A stretch of 64,000 nucleotides of DNA from Lunatimonas lonarensis (lineage in GTDB: Bacteria > Bacteroidota > Bacteroidia > Cytophagales > Cyclobacteriaceae): positions 35,062 through 99,061 of the forward strand of contig NZ_AQHR01000021.1 in the NCBI RefSeq assembly GCF_000390185.1, written 5' to 3'. Positions 54,383 through 63,851 of the stretch are shown here, in pieces. Both the position numbers and the translations under genes were made by a program. A model generated the notes under the pieces. That model did not search any database. It was not told where the DNA came from and saw only the letters and a program-made list of their open reading frames with translations. How positions within the stretch are numbered: position 1 is the stretch's first letter; each line of letters begins with the position of its first letter.

Positions 54383-55976
54383 GTACCTGTTTCTCTTGGG
54401 TAGATTTATACTTGGCAATCAGCTTTTCTGCGCAGCGCTCTCCGTCCATCGCAGCACTTACAATACCACCCGCATATCCAGCCCCTTCTCCACAAGGGTA
54501 GAGACGCTTGATTTGCGGGTGTTCCAACGTTTCTCTGTCTCTTGGGATTTTAACGGGCGAAGAGGTCCGGCTTTCGACGCCTATGATTTGTGCATCGTTG
54601 GTGAAGTAGCCCCGCATTTTCCGGTCAAACGAAACAAATGCCATTCTGAGCCGCTCAGTGATAAAGGGAGGAAGTACCGTGTCCATATCTACCGAGCGAA
54701 GCCCGGGTTGGTAAGAGGTAGGAAGTAGGTCTGTACTTACTTTTCTGTTTACAAAATCCACCATACGCTGTGCCGGAGCCGTCTGACTTCGCCCACCCAT
54801 TTCCCAAGCTTTTCGCTCTATTTCCTGTTGGAATCTCAAACTGGCCAAAGGCCCAAACGAGGCAAAGGCCGGAAGATCCTCTAGTTCCACCGCTACAACC
54901 ATGCCGGAGTTGGCAAATCGGCCGTCTCTTCTGCTTGGACTCATTCCGTTGACCACTACCTCGCCCGGCGCGGTAGCAGAAGGGACGATAAACCCTCCAG
55001 GACACATGCAAAAGGAAAAGACGCCCCGTTGGATACCTTGGTAGGTCGACTGTTCCACCAAGGAGTAGGAGGATGCTGGCAGGTAGGGCCCTCTGTCCGC
55101 GCCGCAGTGGTATTGAATTTGATCGATCAATTGCTGGCTGTGTTCGATTCGGACGCCCACCGCAAAGGGCTTCGCTTCGATCTGAATTTCCCGTCGATGC
55201 AGTAATTGGAAAATGTCCCTCGCCGAATGTCCTGTGGCCAGCACTACACCGATCCCTTTTATCTTTTCGCCTCCCTCACAGATAACCCCTTTGATTTCCT
55301 GACCTTCCAAAAGGAAATCTACTACTTTGGTTTCAAAAAGGACTTCTCCTCCTGAATCCAAAATTCGCTGACGGAGTGCCGCCACTACTGGCGGCAGCTT
55401 GTTGGTGCCGATATGCGGGTGGGCTTCGATCAGGATATCTTCTTTGGCACCATGCGCAACAAATATCTCCAAAATGCGACGGATATCCCCCCGCTTTTTT
55501 GACCGGGTGTAGAGTTTGCCGTCGGAGTAGGTTCCTGCCCCTCCCTCACCAAAACAATAATTGGATTCCGGGTTTACAATGTGCTCCTTGTTGATTGCCG
55601 CAAGGTCTCTACGTCGGCTGCGTACGTCCTTGCCTCTTTCTATTACGATGGGCTTAACTCCGAGCTCAATAGCCCTCAAGGCTGCGAAAAGGCCTGCTGG
55701 CCCGGCGCCGATGATAATAAGGGGATCTTCGTTGCCCACAAATGGGTAGTCAAAGTGAAGGTTTCGTATCGGAGCTGCTGGTTCGTTTTCGAATACTTGC
55801 GCGGTTACATTTACCTTCACCTGACGGCTTCTGGCATCTATCGAGCGCCTGATTTGCCGGATCAAGGTGCTGGCATCGGATGTCGGCAGGCCCAATCGGC
55901 TTCGGACGGTCTCTTGAAATGCCTCCTCGTCAAATGCTTCTCGAGGGGTGAGCGTGAGTTGTATTTCCTTTTTCAT
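54372..55976 (-). CDS. NAD(P)/FAD-dependent oxidoreductase (COG2509-like)
   Basis: About 534 residues from ATG 55976 (MKKEIQLTLTPREAF); the frame extends to 56021. The N-terminal domain (about 1-85) precedes the FAD-binding GAGPAGLFAALRAIELG. NYCFGEGGAGTYSDGKLYTR and CPGGFIVPSATAPGEVVVNGMS are typical of this little-studied flavoprotein group. The substrate is unknown. It forms a pair with the CoA-binding protein. Confidence 0.85.
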   Translation of the reverse strand: MKKEIQLTLTPREAFDEEAFQETVRSRLGLPTSDASTLIRQIRRSIDARSRQVKVNVTAQVFENEPAAPIRNLHFDYPFVGNEDPLIIIGAGPAGLFAALRAIELGVKPIVIERGKDVRSRRRDLAAINKEHIVNPESNYCFGEGGAGTYSDGKLYTRSKKRGDIRRILEIFVAHGAKEDILIEAHPHIGTNKLPPVVAALRQRILDSGGEVLFETKVVDFLLEGQEIKGVICEGGEKIKGIGVVLATGHSARDIFQLLHRREIQIEAKPFAVGVRIEHSQQLIDQIQYHCGADRGPYLPASSYSLVEQSTYQGIQRGVFSFCMCPGGFIVPSATAPGEVVVNGMSPSRRDGRFANSGMVVAVELEDLPAFASFGPLASLRFQQEIERKAWEMGGRSQTAPAQRMVDFVNRKVSTDLLPTSYQPGLRSVDMDTVLPPFITERLRMAFVSFDRKMRGYFTNDAQIIGVESRTSSPVKIPRDRETLEHPQIKRLYPCGEGAGYAGGIVSAAMDGERCAEKLIAKYKSTQEKQVHGL

Positions 55977-56094
55977 GCGTGGTAAGGTAGTTATCCTTAA
56001 ATCCAATGATAAGCCTACCAAAATTACCTAAGAAAAGTTCAGAAGTGCTTTCAATTGCGATCCCAGGGTCAGCAGATTGGACGGTTTTAACAGC

Positions 56095-57057
56095 TTAGGA
56101 GCCAAAAACCTCTTTGACCACCCAGCTTTTCCCCCACTCGGCCATTTCCATCTCGGTCCAGAGTTCGGGGTAGAATATCACCTTTTGAAACCGAGGCGGC
56201 AGGTATTTTTGCCAGTTGGTACCTCCGGTAGCGGCTACATCCATGGGATCCCGCTGCAAGTAGCGAACGGCCGACTTATAATGGGCCAGCGGCCAATGTA
56301 CGTTTGCTTTTACATCCAAGTCACGCATCAGATCGGCAAGCTCATCATCTTTTTCCGAAAAATACAAGTAGATACGCCATAGGTTCTTTTTGCGGAAGTC
56401 AGAGATTAGCTCTTTAAGCTGATCTCCATACTTTTTTTCAAACGTTTGTAACGTCAACGTTTTTTCACCTGTTGACAACTCCATGGCACCAAACTGCCAA
56501 TAAAGGATTTCGAAAAGGGAATCTATACTCGTTATATTGATGTCTCTGTAGTCTTCTCTCTCCCGTAGGTGGATCAGGTTTTGGATATCCGTACACATGA
56601 TCTCAATCATTCGGTATTGGGCACTTTGAAAGCCGCTCGAAGGGAGCAACGACATCCTAAATTTCATAAACTGATCCCGTTCCATTCCCTTTGCCATCAC
56701 GTCAAACGATGAAATCAAGAGGTCAAAGTACATGTTGATCCGCTTTAGGCGTTCCTTGAAAAACGTAAGCGATAGATCTCGGTGCCCCGATATCTGTTCG
56801 ATTTCCCAAATAATCAGGTTAAAATACAGTTCTGTTATCTGGTGGTAAATGATAAAGATTTTTTCGTCTTTAAACGAAGTCCGTGGCTGTTGCAGGGTAA
56901 GTAAGGTGTCGAGATTGATGTAATCCCAATAATTCAGGTAATCCGCGTGCAGCAGGCCTTCAAGGTACGAGCTCAGATCTTGTCCCGATGCTCTAAACTT
57001 TGCCTCCAACTGCTTGATTTTTTCAATAATTTCCGAGTTCGGAATTCTTTGGTTCAT
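56095..57057 (-). CDS. kynA: Tryptophan 2,3-dioxygenase family protein
   Basis: 320 residues, near the family size. TDO opens the indole ring of tryptophan to N-formylkynurenine using heme. Visible marks are FIIYHQITELYFNLIIWEI (substrate-site His near residue 70), FQSAQYRMIEIM, the heme-ligand region HWPLAHYKSAVRYL and the ATGGTNWQKYLPP loop. No other kynurenine gene lies in the window. A terminator-like hairpin lies upstream at 57134-57161. Confidence 0.88.
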   Translation of the reverse strand: MNQRIPNSEIIEKIKQLEAKFRASGQDLSSYLEGLLHADYLNYWDYINLDTLLTLQQPRTSFKDEKIFIIYHQITELYFNLIIWEIEQISGHRDLSLTFFKERLKRINMYFDLLISSFDVMAKGMERDQFMKFRMSLLPSSGFQSAQYRMIEIMCTDIQNLIHLREREDYRDINITSIDSLFEILYWQFGAMELSTGEKTLTLQTFEKKYGDQLKELISDFRKKNLWRIYLYFSEKDDELADLMRDLDVKANVHWPLAHYKSAVRYLQRDPMDVAATGGTNWQKYLPPRFQKVIFYPELWTEMEMAEWGKSWVVKEVFGS

Positions 57058-57133
57058 AGTTCCTGGGTAGGATAATGCTATACAGTCCGTAAAATTAGGA
57101 AAAATATCATGGAATCAGCGGACTATAGCACAA

Positions 57134-57161
57134 AAGCCCCCGGTAATATCACCGAGGGCTT
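57134..57161 (-). terminator. Terminator after the second Gfo/Idh gene
   Basis: AAGCCC-x-CGGT pairs with ACCG-x-GGGCTT, with one mismatch and a 6-base loop; the minus-strand tail is a short T run. Confidence 0.65.
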
Positions 57162-57218
57162 ATTTTGCACATCTACTATATTGTTCTGACGACTGTTTCC
57201 AGTGACTAATACATCGCG

Positions 57219-58568
57219 TTAAAACTTCCGGTATTTGCCATCCAAAAATTGGTTGGCTTCTTTTTCAGAAAACCTGGCCTTTTTGCTATCCCAATGTAGG
57301 GTTTGATTAGGGAACCTTCCGGCTATTACGCCCAACAAAATGGTTTCGGTCAACCTCGCAGAGTAGGAAAACGGTGCGGAACATTCGTCTTTGCCCAAGC
57401 AAGCGTCTACGAACTGATGGTAGTGCTTCTTGCTTTCTGAATCATAGTCCTTTACAGGCGCGCCTAAATTGAACTTCTCGATGTCCATCTCTTTGTACTT
57501 GCCATCCACGATCAATCTGGGCAATTGCTGAAAGTGCGGGAGCAACAAACGACCGGTTTCACCCATAAACATGGCACCTTGATCGGGTAATTCTTCGTTA
57601 TTGGGCAGTTTAAGGTCTTCGTGGGCAGCAGGGGCTCCGATGCCGTCGTACCATACCCATTTTAGGGTCTCGGCAGTGTAGTTGGTTTGCGGAAACTCAT
57701 AGGTGACGGTGTTGTGCTCGGGGAATCCAAACCCGGTCGGCTGCCTGCATTCGTTCACAATCGTTCTGGGCACATCCAACTCCAGCGCATTGTATGGGGT
57801 GTCAAAGATATGGACGCCCATGTCGCCCAATGTTCCGCAACCATAGTCGAGAATTTTCCGCCAATTGCCTGGGTGGTAGTATCCGTCTTTGTAGGGGCGT
57901 TCCGGTGCGGTACCTTGCCATAGGTTCCAGTTTAGGTTAGCCGGTACGGGATCACTCCCGCTAGGAGCCGGCCCGTCATATCCCCAGTTTTTTGGCGACC
58001 AGGCGCGCACGGTATGCACCTTGCCGATGATGCCCGATTGGATAAGGAGCGTCGCCAGCTTGTAGTCATAGAATGAGTGAACCTGTATGCCCATTTGGGT
58101 TACCAAATTCTTCTTTTCGGCCAGTTTCTTCATAGCTCTGGCTTCGCTCACATGGTGGGTGAGTGGTTTTTGGCAATAGACAGGCTTGTCCATTTTCATC
58201 GCCATCATGGATGCCGGAGCGTGGGTGTGGTCTGGGGTGGATACAATTACTGCGTCTATCCCACTTTTCATTTCCTTCAGCATTTCCCGGTAATCCGCAA
58301 AGGTTTTTGCATTCGGATGTAGGGCCTTCGCCTTCGCGAGGGCATCGCTATCGACGTCACAAAGGGCAACCACATCCACGAGTTGATGGGAGGAAATGGC
58401 ATCCAGATCGGCCATGCCCATAGACCCAAGCCCAATGTGCGCGGTACGAAGGCGACCATTGGCACGGGCTTCGGCAAAAAGGGAGGGAGCCATACTCAGG
58501 CCCAAGATGCCCAAGCTGCTTTTTTTGATAAAATCTCTCCTTGCTGTTTTTGCTAAGGTATCTTTCAT
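57219..58568 (-). CDS. Gfo/Idh/MocA family oxidoreductase with Tat-like signal
   Basis: 449 residues. The signal ARRDFIKKSSLGILGLS is of twin-arginine type. The nucleotide-binding AHIGLGSMGMADL lies near residue 40. The conserved E-K-P of the family is Q-K-P here (VYCQKPLTHHV), keeping the catalytic Lys. The C-terminal half has GTLGDMGVHIFD, shared with sugar dehydrogenases of this group. It lies directly upstream of the terminator and is co-directional with the DUF1080 gene at 58593 (25-base gap). Confidence 0.87.
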   Translation of the reverse strand: MKDTLAKTARRDFIKKSSLGILGLSMAPSLFAEARANGRLRTAHIGLGSMGMADLDAISSHQLVDVVALCDVDSDALAKAKALHPNAKTFADYREMLKEMKSGIDAVIVSTPDHTHAPASMMAMKMDKPVYCQKPLTHHVSEARAMKKLAEKKNLVTQMGIQVHSFYDYKLATLLIQSGIIGKVHTVRAWSPKNWGYDGPAPSGSDPVPANLNWNLWQGTAPERPYKDGYYHPGNWRKILDYGCGTLGDMGVHIFDTPYNALELDVPRTIVNECRQPTGFGFPEHNTVTYEFPQTNYTAETLKWVWYDGIGAPAAHEDLKLPNNEELPDQGAMFMGETGRLLLPHFQQLPRLIVDGKYKEMDIEKFNLGAPVKDYDSESKKHYHQFVDACLGKDECSAPFSYSARLTETILLGVIAGRFPNQTLHWDSKKARFSEKEANQFLDGKYRKF

Positions 58569-58592
58569 ATTAGATTGTTGAGGTGATGGGTT

Positions 58593-59261
58593 TTAATTTA
58601 GTTCTTTGATACGCAGGTTACGGAATCGAACCACGTCTCCATGGCCCAGAAAGCCGATGTGTCCCCGACTACGTTGCAATCCCGGATGGTCTTCGCCGTC
58701 GATGGTGCCATTTTTTGCCGCTTCCAGGTAATCTCCTTCCAGAATTACCGTTCCGTTAAGCACTATTTTGATGGTTGGATGCACCACTGTAACCTCTTGC
58801 TGATTCCATTCACCCACAGGCTTGAGGTGCCCCTTCTTTGCCGGCATGACGCCATAGACGGATCCGTGGGCTTGATAGTCCTTTAAGTTCGCGTATTTTT
58901 CAGCGGTATCGTCCAGGATTTGAAGCTCTTTACCTAGGTAGGCAGCGTTTCCTTCCAGGGGAGCATGGATTCCCAACCCGTTGTTGGCACCCGGCGTAAG
59001 CTGGAACTCAAAACGCAGGATAAAATCTCCGTACTCCTTTTCGGTATATAGATTGCCGCCACTTCCCTTTACGGGCTCAATAACGATCATGCCGTCTTTT
59101 GCTTGGTAGGATTCCGTGTTTCCCACCCAACCTTTGAGGTTTTTTCCGTTGAATATTCTTTTAAACCCTTTTTCGCCCTCCTGCCAAAGGGCAGCTGAAG
59201 TTAGGAGCAAACTCCCAAATACAAACCCCGCCGCGGCAAGGTAGCTCATGTGTTGTTTCAT
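58593..59261 (-). CDS. DUF1080 (3-keto-disaccharide hydrolase-like) protein
   Basis: 222 residues. A signal peptide (LAAAGFVFGSLLLTSAALW) leads into one DUF1080 domain with FKRIFNGKNLKGWVGN and the C-terminal HPGLQRSRGHIGFLGHGD. It is closely related to the second domain of the 1133-residue fusion at 43422 (ERGHIGFLGHGDVVYFRN). With the downstream Gfo/Idh enzyme it suggests a two-step attack on glycosides: oxidation at C3 and then hydrolysis or elimination. Confidence 0.85.
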   Translation of the reverse strand: MKQHMSYLAAAGFVFGSLLLTSAALWQEGEKGFKRIFNGKNLKGWVGNTESYQAKDGMIVIEPVKGSGGNLYTEKEYGDFILRFEFQLTPGANNGLGIHAPLEGNAAYLGKELQILDDTAEKYANLKDYQAHGSVYGVMPAKKGHLKPVGEWNQQEVTVVHPTIKIVLNGTVILEGDYLEAAKNGTIDGEDHPGLQRSRGHIGFLGHGDVVRFRNLRIKELN

Positions 59262-59551
59262 GTGTTTATATTAATTTTTAAGTGGTCACGATGTGTTTCG
59301 AAGCGAAGGTCTGAAAGGGATTTCCCGATTTTCCAGCCCATCCTGAAAACTCAATAGTCACTTAACCTGCCTATCCCTTATTCCAAGGGTTGCAGAAAAC
59401 GACTGTCGGTTCCAATCTTTTTTCACACCAACTTCACAAATCTAACCTAAGATTTTACATAAATCACCTGAAATGCATGAATTTGAAAGGGTATTTAAGC
59501 TCAACATATCAGGGGCGGGTTTTGCGTGGTGCTGTAGGCCCACTCGAATCC

Positions 59552-60079
59552 CTACCATCCAGCACTCCTTTTTAACATAAGAATGTGTGCAAGATGGTGT
59601 TTACAGTGCCATGCATACATGCCAGTGGCCTCGTCCAGACGTACCGCTACCCCCATTTCAGGATGTTGGTACGTTTTGGAAAAATCCGAGGCAGACATAC
59701 CTTTAAGTAGGCTCGACCACCTCGCATGCAGGCCGGTCAACAGGGAGAGAGAGGGTGCTATATCCATTTCGCTATCTGGCAACAGTGCCCACAAAGCTTC
59801 CTCGTAGGGCTTAATCACCGGATTTTGTTCAGTCAAAGCCAATTTGAACCGAATGTAAGCATTCATGTGGCTGTCTGCGCAATGATGTACTACCTGTCTG
59901 ACTGTCCAGCCCTTTTCCCTGTACGGTGTGTTCAATTGGGAAGCAGATAGGTTTATCACCTCTTGGGTTAGTGCTGCCGGAAATACAGACAGGCTATCTA
60001 TCCAATCTGCTAACAGTTGGGAGGTTATCAGGTCTGGTTTTTCAAATTTCCCTATGGGGTACCTTGGATCTATTTTCAT
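59552..60079 (-). CDS. YfiT/BstA-like DinB superfamily transferase
   Basis: 175 residues. The N-terminus DPRYPIGKF is typical of YfiT-type proteins, some of which are bacillithiol S-transferases. Three-His metal site candidates are in VHHCADSHM (about residues 66-74) and WHCKHHLAH (about 156-164). It belongs to the same superfamily as the protein at 5930, but only distantly. Confidence 0.82.
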   Translation of the reverse strand: MKIDPRYPIGKFEKPDLITSQLLADWIDSLSVFPAALTQEVINLSASQLNTPYREKGWTVRQVVHHCADSHMNAYIRFKLALTEQNPVIKPYEEALWALLPDSEMDIAPSLSLLTGLHARWSSLLKGMSASDFSKTYQHPEMGVAVRLDEATGMYAWHCKHHLAHILMLKRSAGW

Positions 60080-60155
60080 TTTCGATCGTGGTTTTAGGGT
60101 TCAATCTAGTGTTTACCGTGCAGATAAAAAAGATCGGACTTTGATTTATGGGAAA

Positions 60156-61301
60156 TCAGACAGGTATTTTTGTTACACGATAGGAAAAAAACTTATCTAC
60201 TAATTTCATGGCAAGGGTTGACGGGATTACCTGAAACATGAAATCTCTGAGCGTGGTAGAGAAGGGATCGGAAAGCTGCCCAATTTTGCCGAGTTGCAGG
60301 CTTTCAGTTACGACGGATTTTGCTCGGGGAAACTGAAGTTGTTCGTAACGGTGAAATGCTGCGGGGCCCAATCCATGGGTTTTGGTGCATTTTGCAAGCA
60401 GGTAGGCTCCTTCTATCGCAATGCAGCCACCCTGTCCCAGGTTTGGTGTGGTAGGGTGCGCGGCATCCCCCAATAGCGTTGCGTTCCCCAAGCTCCATCC
60501 TCGGGTAGGAATCCAGTCCAAAGCACCATTTTTAAGTATAGTTGCTGTGTTTCGGATCAGCTCGGGTATGGGATCATGCCAATCTCCAAATAGGCGTAGC
60601 AGTTTGTCCTTGGTGCCTTCTGGGTCGTCCTTTTGTAGAAAGGATTCGTTGCAGGTAGCCCACCAGCCGTATTTTCCATCCTTAATGGGGACTATTCCCA
60701 CGCGTTGGCCAATTCCCATGGTTTCGCTGGCATAACCCGTGGCAAAGGTTGTGTCGACTACCCCACGCCAGATATTATATCCCCTGTAGATGGGAGCTCC
60801 GTCGTTGATAATGTGTCGGCGCACTTGGGAGTGAAGTCCATCCGCGCCTACCAGCCCATCTACCAGCCGCGATTCTCCATTGGTGAACTGAACTTCTATT
60901 TGGCCATTTTTGGTTTCCCGAAAGTCCTGCAATTCAAAGCCAGGGGATAGTGTTGCCGGTATTCCTGTGAGCAAGATCCCATGCAAATCAGCGCGGTGAA
61001 TACAGATGACGGGATAGTCACTTTTTGGGGTCGAATGACTGAGCTTTTTGCCTTTGCTGTTTCGAATATAGACCTGCTGGAAATGACCGCCGGCGCTCAA
61101 AATTTGATCCAATAACCCAATCTCCTCCATGACACATAGGGCGTTTGGAAATACACTGATCGCCGCCCCCGCCTCGCCAAAAGACGGTTTCTGCTCAAAT
61201 ATTTCGATGTCGTAGCCGTCTGACCCGAGACAATGGGCAAAGGTGAGTCCAGCAATTCCTCCCCCGATTACGGCAATTTTCTTTTTTGTCTTTATTCGCA
61301 T
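60156..61301 (-). CDS. FAD-dependent monooxygenase (PHBH fold)
   Basis: 381 residues. GGGIAGLTFAHCLGSDGYDIEIFEQ is the FAD-binding motif, DGLVGADGLHSQVRR the DG motif and LLGDAAHPTTPNLGQGGC the GD motif of single-component aromatic hydroxylases. The substrate is unknown. The gene is divergent from a TetR regulator with two operator-like repeats between them, which suggests induction by a small hydrophobic molecule. Confidence 0.9.
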   Translation of the reverse strand: MRIKTKKKIAVIGGGIAGLTFAHCLGSDGYDIEIFEQKPSFGEAGAAISVFPNALCVMEEIGLLDQILSAGGHFQQVYIRNSKGKKLSHSTPKSDYPVICIHRADLHGILLTGIPATLSPGFELQDFRETKNGQIEVQFTNGESRLVDGLVGADGLHSQVRRHIINDGAPIYRGYNIWRGVVDTTFATGYASETMGIGQRVGIVPIKDGKYGWWATCNESFLQKDDPEGTKDKLLRLFGDWHDPIPELIRNTATILKNGALDWIPTRGWSLGNATLLGDAAHPTTPNLGQGGCIAIEGAYLLAKCTKTHGLGPAAFHRYEQLQFPRAKSVVTESLQLGKIGQLSDPFSTTLRDFMFQVIPSTLAMKLVDKFFSYRVTKIPV

Positions 61302-61459
61302 GGAATTATATCATTATGGGTATAGCGTGGTTCAAACCCCAAACCCCTGTCATTTTCGATCTGCATTCCCTGGAAATCCTGTCTGCACGATAAACAGATC
61401 GCTTGAGCCTTCTAAATCTACGCCCCAAACATAATCGGAGTAACACCGGTTTGATTGAT

Positions 61460-61475
61460 TAGCTCAACTGAGCAA
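61460..61475. promoter_or_regulatory. Operator-like palindrome O1 between the monooxygenase and tetR genes
   Basis: TAGCTC-AACT-GAGCAA: GCTC-N4-GAGC. It is the same as the second copy at 61503-61520, whose centre is 44 bases (about four helical turns) away. Confidence 0.55.
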
Positions 61476-61498
61476 AACAAATATAGGTGTTTTTTTTG

Positions 61499-61506
61499 TA
61501 AATTTG
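61499..61506 (+). promoter_or_regulatory. -7 promoter box for the TetR regulator
   Basis: TAAATTTG matches TAnnTTTG. It overlaps operator O2, and the expected transcription start falls at or beside the ATG at 61512, so the mRNA may be leaderless. Confidence 0.5.
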
Positions 61507-61520
61507 CTCCAATGAGCAAT
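61503..61520. promoter_or_regulatory. Operator-like palindrome O2 overlapping the tetR start
   Basis: TTGCTC-CAAT-GAGCAA, a perfect 6-bp inverted repeat around four bases, covering the promoter box end and the ATG. Binding here would block the regulator's own transcription. Confidence 0.6.
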
Positions 61521-62108
61521 AGTTCGATTGATAAAAAAATAATCTCGGCAGCGGTTACCTTGTTTAACGAAAAGGGCTTGATACAGACAAGCTTTCGGGA
61601 TATTGGGGAGGCATTGGGGATAAGCGATGGGCATGTGCGGTACTATTTCCGAACCAAGGAGGCCTTGCTGTTGGCTGTATTCAACCAAATGGACGAGGAG
61701 ATACTCTCCAAGGTAACTTTGGTGGAGGAACACTTGGGGGATCTCCATGCACGCTTGAAAGGTCAGATCGAGCATGTATTTGGCGTCATGGCAAGCTACC
61801 GCTTTTTTTTCATGGAGTCTCCCAAGACCTTGGGGCAGTATCCGGAGCTGATCCATGCCTATGCCCGATTGATGGAAAGCCGCAGACAGCTATTCCTGAT
61901 GCTCTTTTCTGAGTTGGGGAAGCGGGGTGTGTTTCACGTTGGATTTGATGGACCGACACAGGAGCGGGTTTTTCAAACCGTCTTTTTGGTGTCAGAGGGT
62001 TGGATCAGGACCCATTATCTTTCCAAAGGTACTGCTCCCGACCGGGCGGCCATCGATTCCGTCACGACCCTGCTGATCGGGTTGATTGCTCCGTACATAG
62101 AGGAGTAA
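61512..62108 (+). CDS. TetR/AcrR family transcriptional regulator
   Basis: About 198 residues from ATG 61512 (MSNSSIDKKI); the frame extends to 61455. The N-terminal helix-turn-helix is SFRDIGEALGISDGHVRYYFRTKEALL (about residues 26-52). The C-terminal ligand domain is of its own kind. It is divergent from the FAD monooxygenase and is likely to control it and itself through the two palindromes. It ends one base from the SRPBCC gene on the other strand. Confidence 0.92.
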   Translation: MSNSSIDKKIISAAVTLFNEKGLIQTSFRDIGEALGISDGHVRYYFRTKEALLLAVFNQMDEEILSKVTLVEEHLGDLHARLKGQIEHVFGVMASYRFFFMESPKTLGQYPELIHAYARLMESRRQLFLMLFSELGKRGVFHVGFDGPTQERVFQTVFLVSEGWIRTHYLSKGTAPDRAAIDSVTTLLIGLIAPYIEE

Positions 62109-62109
62109 G

Positions 62110-62526
62110 CTAGGTCAAGGCTTTCTCGATATTCTCGAAAAGCTGTCTATGCTGCTTTTTAAAAAATGATGCCATAAAATTCGTGATGGGGAGCACCGAT
62201 TCAATTTTCAGTTCCTCGGTGACCTGCGTCGAACCTGAGGCAGTCTCAAAACGGAACAACATGTTGATGTGGGTTAGGCCCATCACGCTGGCGCTTATGT
62301 GTATTTCGTCTGTGGTCGGGCTTATCGAAGCCGTATAAGAAAAGCGGTACGGGAAAGGGCCAAGAGGTATCTTTTCACGTACCAGGTAGTCGCCTTCAGG
62401 AAGGGCCGTCATTTGATAAATGAGGGGGTGGACAGAAACAAATTTAACTGGATCCGTTAGGTAGTTCATCACCGCGACCCTGTCTGCATGCACGATAAAT
62501 TGCAGCTTAGTTACTTTTTCTGCCAT
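62110..62526 (-). CDS. SRPBCC (START-like) domain protein
   Basis: 138 residues of the SRPBCC helix-grip fold (polyketide cyclase-like): VHADRVAVMNYLTDPVKFVSVHPLIYQM at the start, GPFPYRFSYTASI in the middle, and a long terminal helix (FMASFFKKQHRQLFENIEKAL). These proteins bind hydrophobic ligands. It could be related to the adjacent monooxygenase-regulator locus, but this is inference. Confidence 0.75.
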   Translation of the reverse strand: MAEKVTKLQFIVHADRVAVMNYLTDPVKFVSVHPLIYQMTALPEGDYLVREKIPLGPFPYRFSYTASISPTTDEIHISASVMGLTHINMLFRFETASGSTQVTEELKIESVLPITNFMASFFKKQHRQLFENIEKALT

Positions 62527-62628
62527 CTTGTTCTTATGTTGGTAAACAGGTTTGAGTCACCGAATCAAACGATTTATTTGTGGTAGTAACCGAAAACGTC
62601 CAGCATATAGATCCGCAATGGGTCGGGT

Positions 62629-63543
62629 TTAGGCAATTTTGGAACCGTCCGATACGTACTTCTGCCAGTTATGCTGCTCTTTGAATCCCAGCACTTCCTT
62701 TATTTTCCTGTTGGAAAACAAGGCCTCGTGCTCTCCTAATTCCCTGGAAAGGGGCACTTCAGGGAAAAAGCGCTCTGCCAGTTCGTTGCTGGGAATAATT
62801 GCACCGTTGTGGTCGTTTCCGGCATTGAAAATCTGAAAGCCTAGTCCGTTTTTTTGAATGCACAGATCCACAATTTGCCCTAGGTCACGCGCGTCGATGT
62901 AGGAGAAAGCGTTGCGTCGCCGAACCTCCGGATGTTTGAAATAGTAGGGGAAAAGCGTTTCGTATTCGTGTGGCTCAATCACATTTCCTATGCGCAGCGC
63001 GTAGATGTCAAAGCCGGAGCGCCGCTGAAAAGTCCGTGCAGTCTGCTCGTTTACGACCTTTGACAGTCCGTAGCTATCCATGGGATCCACGTCGTAGTCT
63101 TCTTCCAGCGGAAGAACCTTGGGGTCGGTGTTTCCATCGGAAAAGCATATTCCATAGGTAGTCTCGGAGGAGGCAATGATGATCTTTTTGATGCCGAGTT
63201 TTACCGCCGCCTCGATTACGTTGTAGGTTCCTACGGTGTTTACACGGAAGGTTTCGTTGTCTGGTTTGATCAGAATTCTGGGAACGGCGGCAAAGTGGAC
63301 CACTGCATCGAATGGGGGCACACCAGCCCCTCCCTCCAACTCATCCAATCCGGCGTATGAGCTCATGGCATTAAACATCTGGCCCGAGTCGGTGATGTCA
63401 GCTTGGAGGTTATCTACTCCAGGGTGGTTCAAGGGGGTAAGGTCTACGTTCAATACGCGATAGCCCCTTTCCAGCAGGTAGGGGATTACATGTTTTCCGG
63501 CCTTTCCGGATCCTCCTGTAAATAGGATACGTTTTTTGGTCAT
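62629..63543 (-). CDS. NAD-dependent epimerase/dehydratase family protein
   Basis: About 304 residues from ATG 63543 (MTKKRILFTGGSGKAGKHV). Extended SDR: Rossmann motif TGGSGKAGKHVIPYL, active-site Tyr/Lys in DSYGLSKVVNEQ (YxxxK), NTVGTYNVIEAA and the substrate-site region ALRIGNVIEPHEY. It acts on a sugar or sugar nucleotide. The frame extends to 63666, but the shorter start fits the fold. Confidence 0.87.
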   Translation of the reverse strand: MTKKRILFTGGSGKAGKHVIPYLLERGYRVLNVDLTPLNHPGVDNLQADITDSGQMFNAMSSYAGLDELEGGAGVPPFDAVVHFAAVPRILIKPDNETFRVNTVGTYNVIEAAVKLGIKKIIIASSETTYGICFSDGNTDPKVLPLEEDYDVDPMDSYGLSKVVNEQTARTFQRRSGFDIYALRIGNVIEPHEYETLFPYYFKHPEVRRRNAFSYIDARDLGQIVDLCIQKNGLGFQIFNAGNDHNGAIIPSNELAERFFPEVPLSRELGEHEALFSNRKIKEVLGFKEQHNWQKYVSDGSKIA

Positions 63544-63851
63544 GTTAAGATTTAAGTTTAAAACTACTTGATGGTTTATTTGTAATCGTTGCCCAGATTC
63601 AACGGCCTTGGAATTTCTTCTTTCGTTTGCCGTCTCTTTCTTATCGGAGTACGATAGCATCATCAAGCGGTGGGGAAGTTATCCAAAAATCAGCAAGGTT
63701 CCAAAATCGGGTTTTTATGGAGCGATATACCATGGAGTAATCCATTGAGTAGTTACCTATTTGTATCTATTGGGATTCCTTTCTCCGGTTTTGCAGGGAA
63801 CAAGCGGTGAATATCAAAAAAAATGCTAGTATGGGTAAAATTTGACTTGAT

